Source: Enterococcus hulanensis
GTDB taxonomy: Bacteria > Bacillota > Bacilli > Lactobacillales > Enterococcaceae
Reading direction: 5' to 3'
Length of the DNA: 64,000 nucleotides
Assembly: GCF_005405485.1 (NCBI RefSeq)
Contig: NZ_BJED01000001.1
Span: 493,959 to 557,958 of the forward strand
Under the pieces are notes generated by a model. The model did not search any database. It saw only the letters and a list, made by a program, of their open reading frames with translations, and had not been told where the DNA came from. This document shows positions 32,900-41,604 of the stretch, one piece after another. The number at the start of each line of letters is the position of its first letter. Positions within the stretch are counted from its first letter, which is position 1. Both the position numbers and the translations under genes were made by a program.

Positions 32900-33879
32900 C
32901 CCGCCAACACGTGTTGGATTGCAATAATACCAATTTGTTTGTCTTCGTAAACTTTTTCCCAGTTCGCAGCTTTCGTAAGATCGGCATTTGTTGGAGTGAT
33001 TTCACCAGCGACACGATCTGAATTCGTAAACTTAACACCGTATGGGTGCATAGTGAAAGCGCGACGAGTATAAACTTCGTCGTTTCCTTTGTTCGCAATA
33101 CGAGCTGTTTCAAAAGTGGTTAATTTGGCTGGATTTCCTGTATTACGTCCGATTGAACCAGTTGCAAATAGATAAGAAGTATACACCTTAGCCGCGCCAG
33201 TTCCCGTTGCAGGCACACCATCATCAACAACCACTCTGTAACCTAAATAGGTAGGAATGTTTACTTCCCCACGGGCATTAGGGATGAATGCAATTAAGTT
33301 TTGTTTTTGCAATTCAGTGTACACAGCAGAGTGCATTACAATCATACTTAACCGGTCGGCTGAATCACCTAGTAACTGTTTGGCATCAAGAACTAATTCT
33401 CCGGAAATTCCTTTCGTAGGCTCGGCAAGTAAGTGAGAATCCGCCAATGCTCCATTTTCTGCGAACAATCCGTTTAACACTGAAATCAGAACCGTTTGTT
33501 CACGGCGCATCCACCAAGACGCGATTTTACTCATCAACGCACCTAGAGGGTCGTCTCCTGAAATAACCGCAGCAAGTTCATTAACGGACCATCCGCGACC
33601 ACGATACATTACCGCAGCAATATCTGCACTTGCAGTAATTTTGCCTGTTCCTAGTGCTTTATCCCCGTCACCTAAAGTTTCATCTTCACCATCTAAATCA
33701 TTCCAGAACGGCATATTAACAAGCAATCCGCCTGCTGTAATATTTTGAGCAACGGTTGGATCGGCAACTGCAACTCCTGACTGGATGATCGCTGACTTTT
33801 CCTCTGTAAAGTTGTTCATATAGGCATTAAATACCTCGGGTGTTACCACGTCTAATAATTTTGTAATTTCATTCGCCAT
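32893..33879 (-). CDS. Major capsid protein
   Basis: This 328-residue protein has the HK97-fold major capsid pattern of this phage group. It shows an N-terminal helix (TPEVFNAYMNNFTEEKSA), the VAAVMYRGRGWSVNELAAVISG-like E-loop region near 100, and a C-terminal ANWEKVYEDKQIG. There is no long prohead delta domain; a separate scaffold gene precedes it by one base of overlap. The stop is preceded by GCG GGG GAG, a possible frameshift site leading to the Ig-like extension. Confidence 0.88.
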   Translation of the reverse strand: MANEITKLLDVVTPEVFNAYMNNFTEEKSAIIQSGVAVADPTVAQNITAGGLLVNMPFWNDLDGEDETLGDGDKALGTGKITASADIAAVMYRGRGWSVNELAAVISGDDPLGALMSKIASWWMRREQTVLISVLNGLFAENGALADSHLLAEPTKGISGELVLDAKQLLGDSADRLSMIVMHSAVYTELQKQNLIAFIPNARGEVNIPTYLGYRVVVDDGVPATGTGAAKVYTSYLFATGSIGRNTGNPAKLTTFETARIANKGNDEVYTRRAFTMHPYGVKFTNSDRVAGEITPTNADLTKAANWEKVYEDKQIGIIAIQHVLAGE

Positions 33880-34478
33880 TATTCATTATCTCCTTCTTGT
33901 GTTAAATAATTTGTTAAATTAAAGCCTTCTGATTTCATTTGTTGGTCCAATGATCCTGTATTTTGTTGAATCGTACCCGGATTACCGCCAGTAACGATTC
34001 GTGGTGCAGGGTTTTGTTCAGATTCTGCTTGCTGAAACAAGAACGCTTTATTTTCCTGCAATCCTTTTAATTGCTCATCAAAACCTTGTAACTTACCTTC
34101 TACAACTTTGATTGTGTCTTTGTCTAATTGACCTAGAACAATGTCCTCATCAAGCGCAGCAGCTTCTTTCAACGCTAATTTGATAGCGAAGTCTTTTTGT
34201 TGTTCAGATAGTTTTGTTTCTGATTCAGATTTAACAGTATCGAATTTTTCTTGAAGATCCGTTAATTGCTTTGTTAAATCTTCATTTCCTTTTGCTGACT
34301 CTTTCAACGTGTCTAACTCTGTTTGGTTTGAGTCAAGTTGTTCTTTGAACTGATCGCGCTCTTGCTCTGCAGTAGCTAAGCCTTTATTCAATTCATTCAC
34401 CGTCTGCCCATGCAATGCCATAATCAACCCGATTTGTTCGTCTGATAAACCTAAATCTTTTAATTGTTCTCTTTTCAT
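33879..34478 (-). CDS. Capsid scaffold protein (GP20 family)
   Basis: This 199-residue protein is a long acidic coiled coil (about 25-115, ATAEQERDQFKEQL) with a flexible Gly/Asn/Gln-rich part and a conserved C-terminal end, matching the phage minor structural GP20/scaffold family. The ATG at 34476-34478 is nine bases after AAAGG; earlier in-frame starts sit on top of that site. It directs capsid assembly and is then lost. Its stop overlaps the capsid start. Confidence 0.82.
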   Translation of the reverse strand: MKREQLKDLGLSDEQIGLIMALHGQTVNELNKGLATAEQERDQFKEQLDSNQTELDTLKESAKGNEDLTKQLTDLQEKFDTVKSESETKLSEQQKDFAIKLALKEAAALDEDIVLGQLDKDTIKVVEGKLQGFDEQLKGLQENKAFLFQQAESEQNPAPRIVTGGNPGTIQQNTGSLDQQMKSEGFNLTNYLTQEGDNE

Positions 34479-34555
34479 TTCTTTCATCCTTTCGAGTTTT
34501 AACGTGGCAACGACCACGATGGAGTGAACAGTTTTACGCCATATTCAGGGCAAAA

Positions 34556-34577
34556 TAAAAAGTCCTTTACGGACTTC
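34556..34577 (-). terminator. Terminator upstream of scaffold gene
   Basis: AAGTCC and GGACTT arms (34560-34565, 34571-34576) are followed on the minus strand by TTTATTTT. Confidence 0.65.
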
Positions 34578-34839
34578 AATTCTCATATTCTCTCTGTAAA
34601 TCTCGCATTTTCGCTTGAATATTATCAGCAAGCGCTTCTTTATTCTTACCCGGCTTGGTATTTCGCTGTTTGTATAAGAGTTTTCGAATATCTTTATTTG
34701 TATAACAGATTGTCGTCTTTCCTTTACAGGACCGGCACTCTGCATAAGTATGGTGAACAGCGTTTTCCAGCTTATCTGTCTTTTGTATAAACGGTGTAAG
34801 TTCATTGCATAGTCCACACTGAAATAACTCGTTATTCAT
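34576..34839 (-). CDS. Small zinc-ribbon phage protein, 87 residues
   Basis: The protein has two Cys pairs, CGLC near residue 8 and CRSC near 36, spaced as a zinc ribbon, then a basic helical tail (IRKLLYKQRN, then DNIQAKMRDLQREYEN). It lies between the minor head protein and the scaffold. A GGAGG ribosome site precedes the ATG. Its role in head assembly or DNA handling is not known to me. Confidence 0.7.
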   Translation of the reverse strand: MNNELFQCGLCNELTPFIQKTDKLENAVHHTYAECRSCKGKTTICYTNKDIRKLLYKQRNTKPGKNKEALADNIQAKMRDLQREYEN

Positions 34840-34853
34840 TCTTATTCCTCCAA

Positions 34854-36017
34854 TTAGAAATCGTCATATCTAAAATCCTTAAGCAGTGTATTGAGTGGTG
34901 TATAAACTTTCTCACGAGAATGGTTACGGCTGAGATAGTCATTTGATTTGACTAATTCTCTCAACGCGCCTTGAGTGGCTTTGATCTTTTGGCCCCATGC
35001 TTTGGCATTGTCAGTTTGTCCTAACGCATCAGAGACCATCTGATTCTTTTTGAATTTCACAACTCGGCGTTCAAGTTCTCTTTGTTTCTTTGTAAGAGCT
35101 GCCACTTTTGCATTTTCCTTTGGATCGTATTTCGGCTGATTATTGGTATTCACTCCTGGAATAAAAGGAATATGCAAATGCCTACAGTTAACACCTCGAT
35201 GGCCGCCTGGCGTTTCATAGTCAGCATTCCAGTACGGGTCGTAAATACTTCGATATTCCCAATCAACAGGTAACTCAGCCATAGGTCGAAAATCAACGAC
35301 ATTCCCTTGAATCTTCGAGCAAGCTTCCCGTGCCCCCATGTGACTTGTGACAATTACCGTATGGATGCCATATTCACTCATACGGTCTTTTCTTAGCTTG
35401 TCATAGGTATTTCCGAGCGTAGACTTTAAAACCGTTCTAACATAGCGCTCTAAACTCCATGTATGGCCGCCCTTATCAACAAACGTCGAACGAATACCTT
35501 TTTGCGCCCATTCTCGAATTGTTCTTTCTAGCGCCTCCTCAAACGTAAAAAGACCGCTGTTAAACGCAGCAGTCGTCTTGTTGATTATGTCGTTATACAT
35601 CTGAGTAGTCGCTGAGCCATAACCAAAGTTGGTGGATAGCAATGTTTGATTCACATAGTTGTTAATATCACTCCACACTTGATCGTGATAGGCTTTCATG
35701 ATGTTATCTAGATCATTTGGCAGTGGTAACGAATCGTACGGTAACTGTCCGTCAACATCTTTGACAATTTTTTCTCCCGAACTCTCAAACATTCTCGTCA
35801 CTTCTGATTCTGCAATACCAGTAATTTGGGAAATAATCTTGATTGCGTCCTTATTGAACAAGTGAAGTTCTTGAAGCTTCTCGCGTTGCCAATCCAGTAT
35901 ATTGTCATGTCCTGAGTTCAAACGCTTAGCGATTAAGCGCATCAGTTCACCTTCTAACGACTGGTAGAGGTGAGCCATGCTACTAGACCATAAATCTAAT
36001 TGATGAGGCGTAATCAT
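34854..36017 (-). CDS. Minor head protein (Mu gpF/SPP1 gp7 family)
   Basis: This 387-residue protein has the phage minor head family signature in its middle (KGGHTWSLERYVRTVLKS, TSHMGAREACSKIQG and GHRGVNCRHLHIPF near 275). It is packaged with the portal and is thought to help DNA delivery in SPP1-like phages. Its ATG overlaps the portal stop (TAATG). Helical ends suggest contact with portal and scaffold. Confidence 0.85.
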   Translation of the reverse strand: MITPHQLDLWSSSMAHLYQSLEGELMRLIAKRLNSGHDNILDWQREKLQELHLFNKDAIKIISQITGIAESEVTRMFESSGEKIVKDVDGQLPYDSLPLPNDLDNIMKAYHDQVWSDINNYVNQTLLSTNFGYGSATTQMYNDIINKTTAAFNSGLFTFEEALERTIREWAQKGIRSTFVDKGGHTWSLERYVRTVLKSTLGNTYDKLRKDRMSEYGIHTVIVTSHMGAREACSKIQGNVVDFRPMAELPVDWEYRSIYDPYWNADYETPGGHRGVNCRHLHIPFIPGVNTNNQPKYDPKENAKVAALTKKQRELERRVVKFKKNQMVSDALGQTDNAKAWGQKIKATQGALRELVKSNDYLSRNHSREKVYTPLNTLLKDFRYDDF

Positions 36018-37516
36018 TACTCATCATCTCCTAGTTGATTCCTCGCTGAGTTTTCTTCTTGAGTGGCATAATCCATTTCTAGATTTTCTGCTCTAATCTC
36101 ATAAACAATCTTCATAGCTTCTTTTTCAGTCACGCCAGTTAGTTTCTGAATAGCAGAAAGTTTTGACGTTAGCCCCGCAGTAATCAGTTTCGAGTAGTAA
36201 TCTGCTTTCTCATCTTGTGATTGGAAAACTCCATCATCGAAATCAATATTAATCCCAAGGCTCTCAGTTGCAAGAAACAACTCATACGCTGCCGCCAACT
36301 CAAAAATAGTTGTGATCAATTCTTTCAGCGCTTCCTCTACAATCAACACGTTATCTGATCGAGTAGAGAAGGTTTCTGAATTCTCACTAATGATCTCTGT
36401 CGCCGTCTTAACTGAGTGACCATCAAAACTAAAGGTTCCACTAGAAAAGCCCGTCTGAAGCTCTATGATCCGAAGTATGAAGTTAATACTATTAATGAAC
36501 TCTGACGAACGTAGAGAGGGTGAAAATTCACTGATAAACGGTTCATCTGATTTCAAACGCTGATAAACAGATGTTTCGCTATCGAATCGGCTCATAGGAT
36601 TCCCGTTTTCGTCATAACGAACCTTAAAGAAGTGATCCGAAGCAAGTATTTTTCGTTTGGCTTCTTCAATTTCCCACATGAACTCATCATATTTCTCATT
36701 GATGTCAATCAATTGGCGTTTTGCATTGTCTATGATTCCAAGGCTCAACGGACTATCCAAGTCGAGATTGTTTTTTCCTGCTAATTTAATATAGACAAAT
36801 AGAGGTCTACTAAAATTCGGCATTGCGGTTTCTTCCTGCAAGTCTTTGTACTTATCAAGCGTACTCAATGGTACCTTTACACCTACTTGGCTTTGTTCCT
36901 CTGAGCGGTACAACTCATTACGGATGAAGTAAGTCCCGTTTTCCCATTCATGGAATTCAAGCAATGTGAAGTATATGGTCTTTTGACCTTCCGTTTGCTG
37001 CGTTACCGTAGCAATCGCTGCTTCTGAAATATCATTCGTGTTAGATTCTAACGGATAGAACGTGTCGGCACGACAATACGAAATCTTTATTTGTCCTGTA
37101 TTTATGTCCACATACGGACGCAATGCCAAACCACCGATTGCGTACCCCGCTTCTAACTCCTCACCAAAATTCTTTCTGAATTGGTTATCGCTAAATACTT
37201 GTTGAAGAAACTTGTCTGCCTCTTTATTGTCAACACTAATATCACAGCCGTCATTAAAGACTAGCTTCGATAGTTTCTTTGATACCACTTTAGAAACGTT
37301 TAGCGAATGAAATGGTCGCCTCTTTGTATAGCCGTCGCTATTAACATACTCAACTTCAGGATATGCATTTTTATAGATTTTCCGATTGCTTCTGATTCGT
37401 TCGAATTCTTTCGCATTAATTGAAATCTTCGGATGATCGGTAATATCATTCAACGTTTGTACAATTCCCACTTTTGCACCTCCAATTCTAAATAAAGTCT
37501 TTAATCTTTCGAACAT
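36017..37516 (-). CDS. Portal protein (SPP1 gp6 family)
   Basis: This 499-residue protein matches SPP1-type portals: an N-terminal wing (about 1-140), the stem and clip region near 250-330, and a crown helix ending MDYATQEENSARNQ. GFSSGTFSFDGHSVKTATEI near 350 is family-like. It forms the dodecameric channel for DNA packaging. AGGAGG precedes the ATG; the gene follows terL by 11 bases. Confidence 0.87.
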   Translation of the reverse strand: MFERLKTLFRIGGAKVGIVQTLNDITDHPKISINAKEFERIRSNRKIYKNAYPEVEYVNSDGYTKRRPFHSLNVSKVVSKKLSKLVFNDGCDISVDNKEADKFLQQVFSDNQFRKNFGEELEAGYAIGGLALRPYVDINTGQIKISYCRADTFYPLESNTNDISEAAIATVTQQTEGQKTIYFTLLEFHEWENGTYFIRNELYRSEEQSQVGVKVPLSTLDKYKDLQEETAMPNFSRPLFVYIKLAGKNNLDLDSPLSLGIIDNAKRQLIDINEKYDEFMWEIEEAKRKILASDHFFKVRYDENGNPMSRFDSETSVYQRLKSDEPFISEFSPSLRSSEFINSINFILRIIELQTGFSSGTFSFDGHSVKTATEIISENSETFSTRSDNVLIVEEALKELITTIFELAAAYELFLATESLGINIDFDDGVFQSQDEKADYYSKLITAGLTSKLSAIQKLTGVTEKEAMKIVYEIRAENLEMDYATQEENSARNQLGDDE

Positions 37517-37527
37517 TTCTCCACCTC

Positions 37528-38820
37528 CTAGACGAGATATGTTTTTGTGAAGTAGTTTCCTGCATATCTCAATGTGTCGAGATAGTGGTTATATTTATCA
37601 ATAGGTATTCCGTTGTCTTTCCTTACGTACATACCAATCTCTTTAATAGCATTATAAAAATCATAGTCATTCTGTCCGGTATACAAAAATAGAACCTCTT
37701 TGGTTAAGAGATTCTGTACACGTTCGATTCCTACTTCAATTTTCATTCCATTGCTGCTGATCTTGTCGCGGCTATTATTATCTGCCGCATCTGTCATAAT
37801 CCCTAACAGGTGCAACTCTTCTCTTAACGTTTTGCATGCTGGGTCGACAAAAAAATAATTGAAATGTGGATAATTCCACTTAATGTAACACCATTCTTTA
37901 AACAGTTTGATATCTTTCGCATAGGTGCTCATGGCTTTCACAACGCCTGTATCTGCCCCGCTGTGGTAATAATTTGCCAATTGATACAAATAGTACTGCC
38001 CGCTATCAAACGTCACTAAGCAGAATGTGCAGGTCGTAGCATCCGATTGCCCGCCATCAGCAACAAAGAACGTCTCGATAGGTCTTCCTTTAATTGTGTT
38101 TGTCATGTGCTTATCAGTATCAAACATCGAATAGATGACACCTTCCGGCATGACTCGCTCACCATTCCAGTCTCGCTTAAGTAAATAGTCTGACGTTTCA
38201 CACTGTTGTTTCCACATCTTCAATCGTTCGCCTGTCAGGATTGGGTTATCAGTTGGGCGCCAATGCCTAAAACGATAGGTATTTGTTTGCTCGAATTGAT
38301 CCAATAACTCAAGGTTTGGATGATTGGGAGCTGGCGGGTTTTGTTCCCCTAAATGAAACCGCATCTTACTGGCTAATGTCCTTCTAAACGACTCAGCGAT
38401 TACCTCTTTGTTAAGCAGGTTGAATTCCAAAAAGGTAACTGTGCCAAAAGACATACCAGTGATACTACCAACGGCGTTCACTTTTCCTCCACCTTTGTAG
38501 TAAATCCGCTTTTCATTTCCTTTACCAAAGTTAATCCAAAGATGATCGCCGTTTTCGTTATGTCGGATTTCTGAATTGTTTTTGAATATGTTCATCAAGC
38601 CAAAGCCTTCGCCGTCAATAAACATTCGATAAGCTTGCTCTTGGTTATACGCTAGAATTAGATGGTCTCTGTCAGGCGATTTAGCATAAATACGAGCCAT
38701 TTTGAATATGTCGCTCATTGTTTTGCCTGATCGAATCGTGCCCTCGTTTAATTCGAACTCAATGCCTTCAATGTCAGAACTAATATTTTCTACTTGCTTA
38801 GTACTAAACTTTATCGGCAT
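37528..38820 (-). CDS. terL: Terminase large subunit
   Basis: This 430-residue motor has a packaging ATPase domain (1-215; Walker A region EGTIRSGKTMSD near 27-38, Walker B-like VTFLEFNLL near 127) and an RNase H-like nuclease domain (230-430; FFVADGGQSDATT and YFFVDPACKT carry the acidic residues). The combination marks a TerL of the Terminase_3 group. Its start overlaps terS by 17 bases. Whether packaging is headful or cos-type is not visible. Confidence 0.9.
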   Translation of the reverse strand: MPIKFSTKQVENISSDIEGIEFELNEGTIRSGKTMSDIFKMARIYAKSPDRDHLILAYNQEQAYRMFIDGEGFGLMNIFKNNSEIRHNENGDHLWINFGKGNEKRIYYKGGGKVNAVGSITGMSFGTVTFLEFNLLNKEVIAESFRRTLASKMRFHLGEQNPPAPNHPNLELLDQFEQTNTYRFRHWRPTDNPILTGERLKMWKQQCETSDYLLKRDWNGERVMPEGVIYSMFDTDKHMTNTIKGRPIETFFVADGGQSDATTCTFCLVTFDSGQYYLYQLANYYHSGADTGVVKAMSTYAKDIKLFKEWCYIKWNYPHFNYFFVDPACKTLREELHLLGIMTDAADNNSRDKISSNGMKIEVGIERVQNLLTKEVLFLYTGQNDYDFYNAIKEIGMYVRKDNGIPIDKYNHYLDTLRYAGNYFTKTYLV

Positions 38821-39340
38821 CTATATCACTCTCCACAACAGGCAGATTAACCAAAGCATCTAGGAGTTCGTTTTGTTGGGCATCTTCTGATAATTTGTTT
38901 GCTTTGTCTCGAAGAATGGTTGCCTCTGCTTGAGCTTTTTCGAGCTGCGCTTTTAACAACGGACTAGCATATTTCAAAAATAGATCAATTGCTTTTAATC
39001 TATTTTCTAAATCCGGGGTGTATTCGTATGTCATATCTTTAACGATTTTATCGCCCTCTAAGTGGTCTATTTGTTTGCTGTGGCTAATTATCGTTTTCCC
39101 GTCATATATATCCAAAAGACTGTTCAATTGTTCTTGTACATCCGTATTTCGCTTTTCAATGACGGGAGCCACCTTGCTAGCGATATACTCCACGACCTTA
39201 ACATTTCTTAACAGTCGACTTGCTGTCGCTTCAGCGGTTTTTTTACTGTAACCAGCTTTGATGGCGGCTTGAGTCGCATTGCCACCGTTGATAATGTATT
39301 CATCTGCAAAAGCTTTTTGTTTTGTGGTTAAGTTTGCCAC
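38804..39340 (-). CDS. terS: Terminase small subunit
   Basis: This 178-residue protein has the terS N-terminal helix-turn-helix (KQKAFADEYIINGGNATQAA, then IKAGYSKKTAEATASRLL) and a C-terminal coiled coil for oligomerisation (LLKAQLEKAQAEATILRDKA). It starts at GTG with GGTGG seven bases upstream. It recognises the packaging site, often within or just upstream of its own gene. Confidence 0.88.
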   Translation of the reverse strand: MANLTTKQKAFADEYIINGGNATQAAIKAGYSKKTAEATASRLLRNVKVVEYIASKVAPVIEKRNTDVQEQLNSLLDIYDGKTIISHSKQIDHLEGDKIVKDMTYEYTPDLENRLKAIDLFLKYASPLLKAQLEKAQAEATILRDKANKLSEDAQQNELLDALVNLPVVESDIDADKV

Positions 39341-39879
39341 ATCAACGCCACCACCTCTCTATATGTAGATATTTTTTCCTTTTTTGTCTTGTTGTGTAAG
39401 CGTTACAATGTTACAATGAATTCCGAAAGAATCTTTTAAAAGTTTGTTTTTTCCATCTTGACCACTATTACCCGATAGTGGTCTATTTTGTGCGCAAAAT
39501 AAAAAGACCGCCCAAGCGATCTTGATTATGTATTAGTGAACACTGGATCAGACTAGCCCCTGACCGTGGCTTACTCATTTAACTATGCTCCTGCCTTACG
39601 TTTCCCACATAGACCGCATACAAAGCTAGCGTACAGTGACATAAAGACGGCACGTGAACTTTAAACGAAATGAAGCTTTTCAGCTCCATTCATCATTTAT
39701 TTTTTTTTGCGTGCCGCCAATAAATCCACCAAGCTAGACGTTTGTATGTTAAGAGGTATAAGGAGAAACTTCATGCCAATAAAGTTAGTTTGAGTCGTCT
39801 GTTTGGTGGATTAATCACATTTATTTCACGCTATCATATTAACACTTTTAATGTACACTCGTGGCGCCACAAACGCGCC
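39341..39879. promoter_or_regulatory. Late control / packaging region candidate with stacked palindromes
   Basis: No gene is seen in this 539-base gap. Three adjacent inverted repeats occur: GACCACTAT/ATAGTGGTC (39460-39483), ATTTTG/CAAAAT (39485-39500), and a minus-strand terminator AAGACCGC/GCGATCTT (39504-39523) with T5. Further left-arm/right-arm pairs are CGGCACG (39648-39654 with 39710-39716) and an imperfect 18-bp pair (39721-39740 with 39796-39813). The late promoter acted on by ArpU, and perhaps the packaging site, should be here. Confidence 0.5.
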
Positions 39880-40377
39880 CTACAACCAATCAATTACAAC
39901 ATCCGCTCCAAAGATAAATACTGAAAGCTGCTCAACGGCTTTTTTTATCCACTTCCCTATCGTCCTTCGATCAACAGCATATTTTGATGCAATGTATTCA
40001 TCAGCAAAACACTTAGGTAACAAGTACTTCATGTTTAAAATATCATAGGCTCGCTCATCCTCTGCTTTTAGTTCAACTAATGCCTTATCGACATGTTTCA
40101 TTAATTTAGCCGTTTTCGCCTTATGTTCTAGTAGACTATCTACATCAAAGCGCCAGTCATTCCACATTGAAGCAAAATCCTCTTCGACTTGTTCCTCTAC
40201 AATTTTGCAATGAGTTTTTAGTCTGTAGTAATTTCTCAAGAGCGTTCTTGTATTATGGTATGAATTGGACCTTAGTTCTTTTCGTCTTTGCTTTGTTGCT
40301 TCTACTAATCCAGCAACCACTTTCTCAGCAATCGCATCTAGCTGAGAATCTGGCAGTTCGTGTACTTGAATTTCCAA
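39880..40377 (-). CDS. arpU: ArpU-family late transcription regulator
   Basis: This 165-residue protein matches the ArpU/phage late regulator family, with a helical N-terminal half and a C-terminal helix-turn-helix (ADEYIASKYAVDRRTIGKWI, then KKAVEQLSVFIFG). It is the last gene before the terminase block, where such activators sit. I chose the TTG at 40377 because GGAGG lies seven bases before it; the frame's earlier TTG overlaps that site. It likely switches on the late leftward operon, in a sigma-factor-like or accessory way. Confidence 0.82.
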   Translation of the reverse strand: MEIQVHELPDSQLDAIAEKVVAGLVEATKQRRKELRSNSYHNTRTLLRNYYRLKTHCKIVEEQVEEDFASMWNDWRFDVDSLLEHKAKTAKLMKHVDKALVELKAEDERAYDILNMKYLLPKCFADEYIASKYAVDRRTIGKWIKKAVEQLSVFIFGADVVIDWL

Positions 40378-40420
40378 ATCATTTCCTCCCAATCATTTTG
40401 TTATGCACATATCAACAGGT

Positions 40421-40429
40421 TTATCCACA
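40421..40429 (+). promoter_or_regulatory. Single DnaA-box match
   Basis: TTATCCACA is an exact DnaA-box consensus in the gap upstream of arpU. A single box may be chance. The better origin candidate is at 47.7-48.0 kb. Confidence 0.3.
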
Positions 40430-40475
40430 ACATATCGTAGGAACTTACTTTCGCATACAATATATTGTGTATCGC

Positions 40476-40511
40476 TTTTTTAATTCTCCGTGATAGGCGA
40501 CGTTAACGGAC
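40476..40511 (+). repeat. Dispersed repeat, copy 1 (CTCCGTGATAGGCGA / CGTTAACGGAC)
   Basis: TTTTTTAATTCTCCGTGATAG onward to GGCGA is identical for 25 bases at 42853-42877, and the following CGTTAACGGAC recurs at 43191-43201. Copy 1 is thus a composite of copies 2 and 3, which suggests recombination among the short units of this island. Confidence 0.7.
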
Positions 40512-40816
40512 TAATTAAATGGCTCTCCGATGTTTAATCTATCCTCACACGTCTTAGTAATCGTTTCTAGCTCTTCTTTGTAAGTTTTAATGTCATTAAT
40601 AGGCTTGTCACCATGCAATACATAATCACGTTGTAAGCCAATTAAAGCCTTGCTGACATTTGAATAGTATCCAATAACGCTGCGAGCTTCTTCTGTTTCA
40701 CCTTTGGGAGTTTTTCTTTCATACAATTCTCCATCTTCATTTCTGAGCGCTCTACTCAAAATTACTTGTCGTGGATCACTCGTGATTCGATAATCAAATA
40801 TTTTCATGTCTAACAT
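40511..40816 (-). CDS. Hypothetical phage protein, 101 residues
   Basis: This small soluble protein has a beta-like start (MKIFDYRITSDPRQVIL) and a helical C-terminal half (YYSNVSKALIGLQRDYVL, then YKEELETITKTCEDRL). I do not recognise the family. GGAGGTGG precedes the ATG, and the ATG touches the stop of the YopX gene (TAAATG). It belongs to the leftward operon between replication and late genes. Confidence 0.65.
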   Translation of the reverse strand: MLDMKIFDYRITSDPRQVILSRALRNEDGELYERKTPKGETEEARSVIGYYSNVSKALIGLQRDYVLHGDKPINDIKTYKEELETITKTCEDRLNIGEPFN

Positions 40817-41227
40817 TTATTCCACCTCCAACAATTCTTTATCCTCGTAAATGTTTCCTATGACTTCGTACTGATAAATCGAACTACCTAACGAATACAT
40901 GAATTTATCGTGGCCGATGCTCTTTTCGTCTAAATAAAACATAGTGTTTCTTTCTGAATACTTAACTAAACCTTTTATCTCAAAGGGAGTACTCAAATCA
41001 GTGGTCAGATATTGTTGCCCGACAACAATATCTCCCTCAAAAATCTCAACGCCGTTCTTGTCTTTCAGACCTGTTGATTGCATTACAACATGGTTCTTTT
41101 CCAAAATCGGAATAAGTCTTTCTGATCCTTTTGAGCGTTGATACAAAATCCCATCTTGTTGAATGTAGCAAGTATCTCTTTCCCATTCATTTCGATTTTT
41201 ACACCAAACTCTAAACTTCGGTAGCAT
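40817..41227 (-). CDS. YopX family protein
   Basis: This 136-residue protein matches the YopX fold: it begins LPKFRVWCKNRNEW, then has QSTGLKDKNGVEIFEGDIV and ends in YEVIGNIYED. YopX proteins are common in Gram-positive phages with unknown function. AGGAGG lies six bases before the chosen ATG, so an extension of eight codons was rejected. It is the first minus-strand gene left of the plus-strand island. Confidence 0.85.
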   Translation of the reverse strand: MLPKFRVWCKNRNEWERDTCYIQQDGILYQRSKGSERLIPILEKNHVVMQSTGLKDKNGVEIFEGDIVVGQQYLTTDLSTPFEIKGLVKYSERNTMFYLDEKSIGHDKFMYSLGSSIYQYEVIGNIYEDKELLEVE

Positions 41228-41310
41228 ATTTTTCCTCCTTTTGCCGTTCACGACTGTATTAGTACCGCTCGCGGTTGAAACAATATCTGCTATCTTGCTA
41301 CAATGAATTT

Positions 41311-41422
41311 GTCTAGCGGAAACTAGGCGAACTATGTGCGCGAGCTAGGTAACTTACTGACAAGTTTGCTTCCCCATTTCCTAGCTCATTGATTGCCGTT
41401 TCATACCGCGGCAGTCTTTTTT
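41311..41422 (+). ncRNA. Short RNA unit 1 of the island (~112 nt)
   Basis: A promoter (TTGAAA 41275-41280, 18 bases, extended -10 TGCTACAAT ending 41304) leads to a transcript with no usable reading frame. It has a 5' stem GTCTAG/CTAGGC with loop CGGAAA (41311-41328) and an 8-bp closing stem GAGCTAGG/CCTAGCTC (41342-41349, 41380-41387) around a C/U-rich loop (GCTTCCCC). A terminator stem (41391-41398 with 41409-41416) and T6 end it. The next unit's -10 starts four bases later. Confidence 0.65.
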
Positions 41423-41426
41423 ATGG

Positions 41427-41527
41427 TATAATTCAGACGAGCTAGATTCTTCCTTTTAAATTTCATTAAACTGAAAGCATATTTCAATTAGCTCATGAGC
41501 CGCTGATAATTATCAGTGGCTTTTTTT
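41427..41527 (+). ncRNA. Short RNA unit 2 of the island (~90 nt)
   Basis: The extended -10 TGGTATAAT (TATAAT 41427-41432) follows unit 1's T-run directly. The RNA has a GAGCTA/TAGCTC closing stem (41439-41444, 41489-41494), a loop with TTCTTCCTTTT, and the block AAAGCATATTTCAAT. A near-perfect terminator stem (41499-41520) with T7 ends it. Unit 4 shares its closing stem and the AAAGCATATTTCAAT block. Confidence 0.62.
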
Positions 41528-41531
41528 ATGG

Positions 41532-41604
41532 TAGAATACTTTAGTCTAGCGGAAACTGGACTGTGGTCAATGTTAGAGGCAGTTGGTGGTCCAACTGTCT
41601 TTTT
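41532..41604 (+). ncRNA. Short RNA unit 3 of the island (~60 nt)
   Basis: The extended -10 TGGTAGAAT (41532-41537) follows unit 2's T-run. The RNA begins with the same TCTAGCGGAAACT block as unit 1, forming AGTCTAG/CTGGACT around CGGAAA (41543-41562). The paired bases differ from unit 1 while pairing is kept. The terminator stem 41578-41599 ends in T5. It could also be a leader for the gene at 41751. Confidence 0.58.

Noticed and set aside
32796..33113. A 105-codon minus-strand frame between capsid and Ig domain
   Set aside because: It overlaps the capsid and Ig frames in the third frame and has neither family pattern nor a start site. The Ig frame itself is the meaningful one.
40421..40429. 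Replication origin near arpU based on a DnaA box
   Set aside because: There is only one box and no iterons or AT-rich unwinding element next to it; 47.7-48.0 kb is a better candidate.
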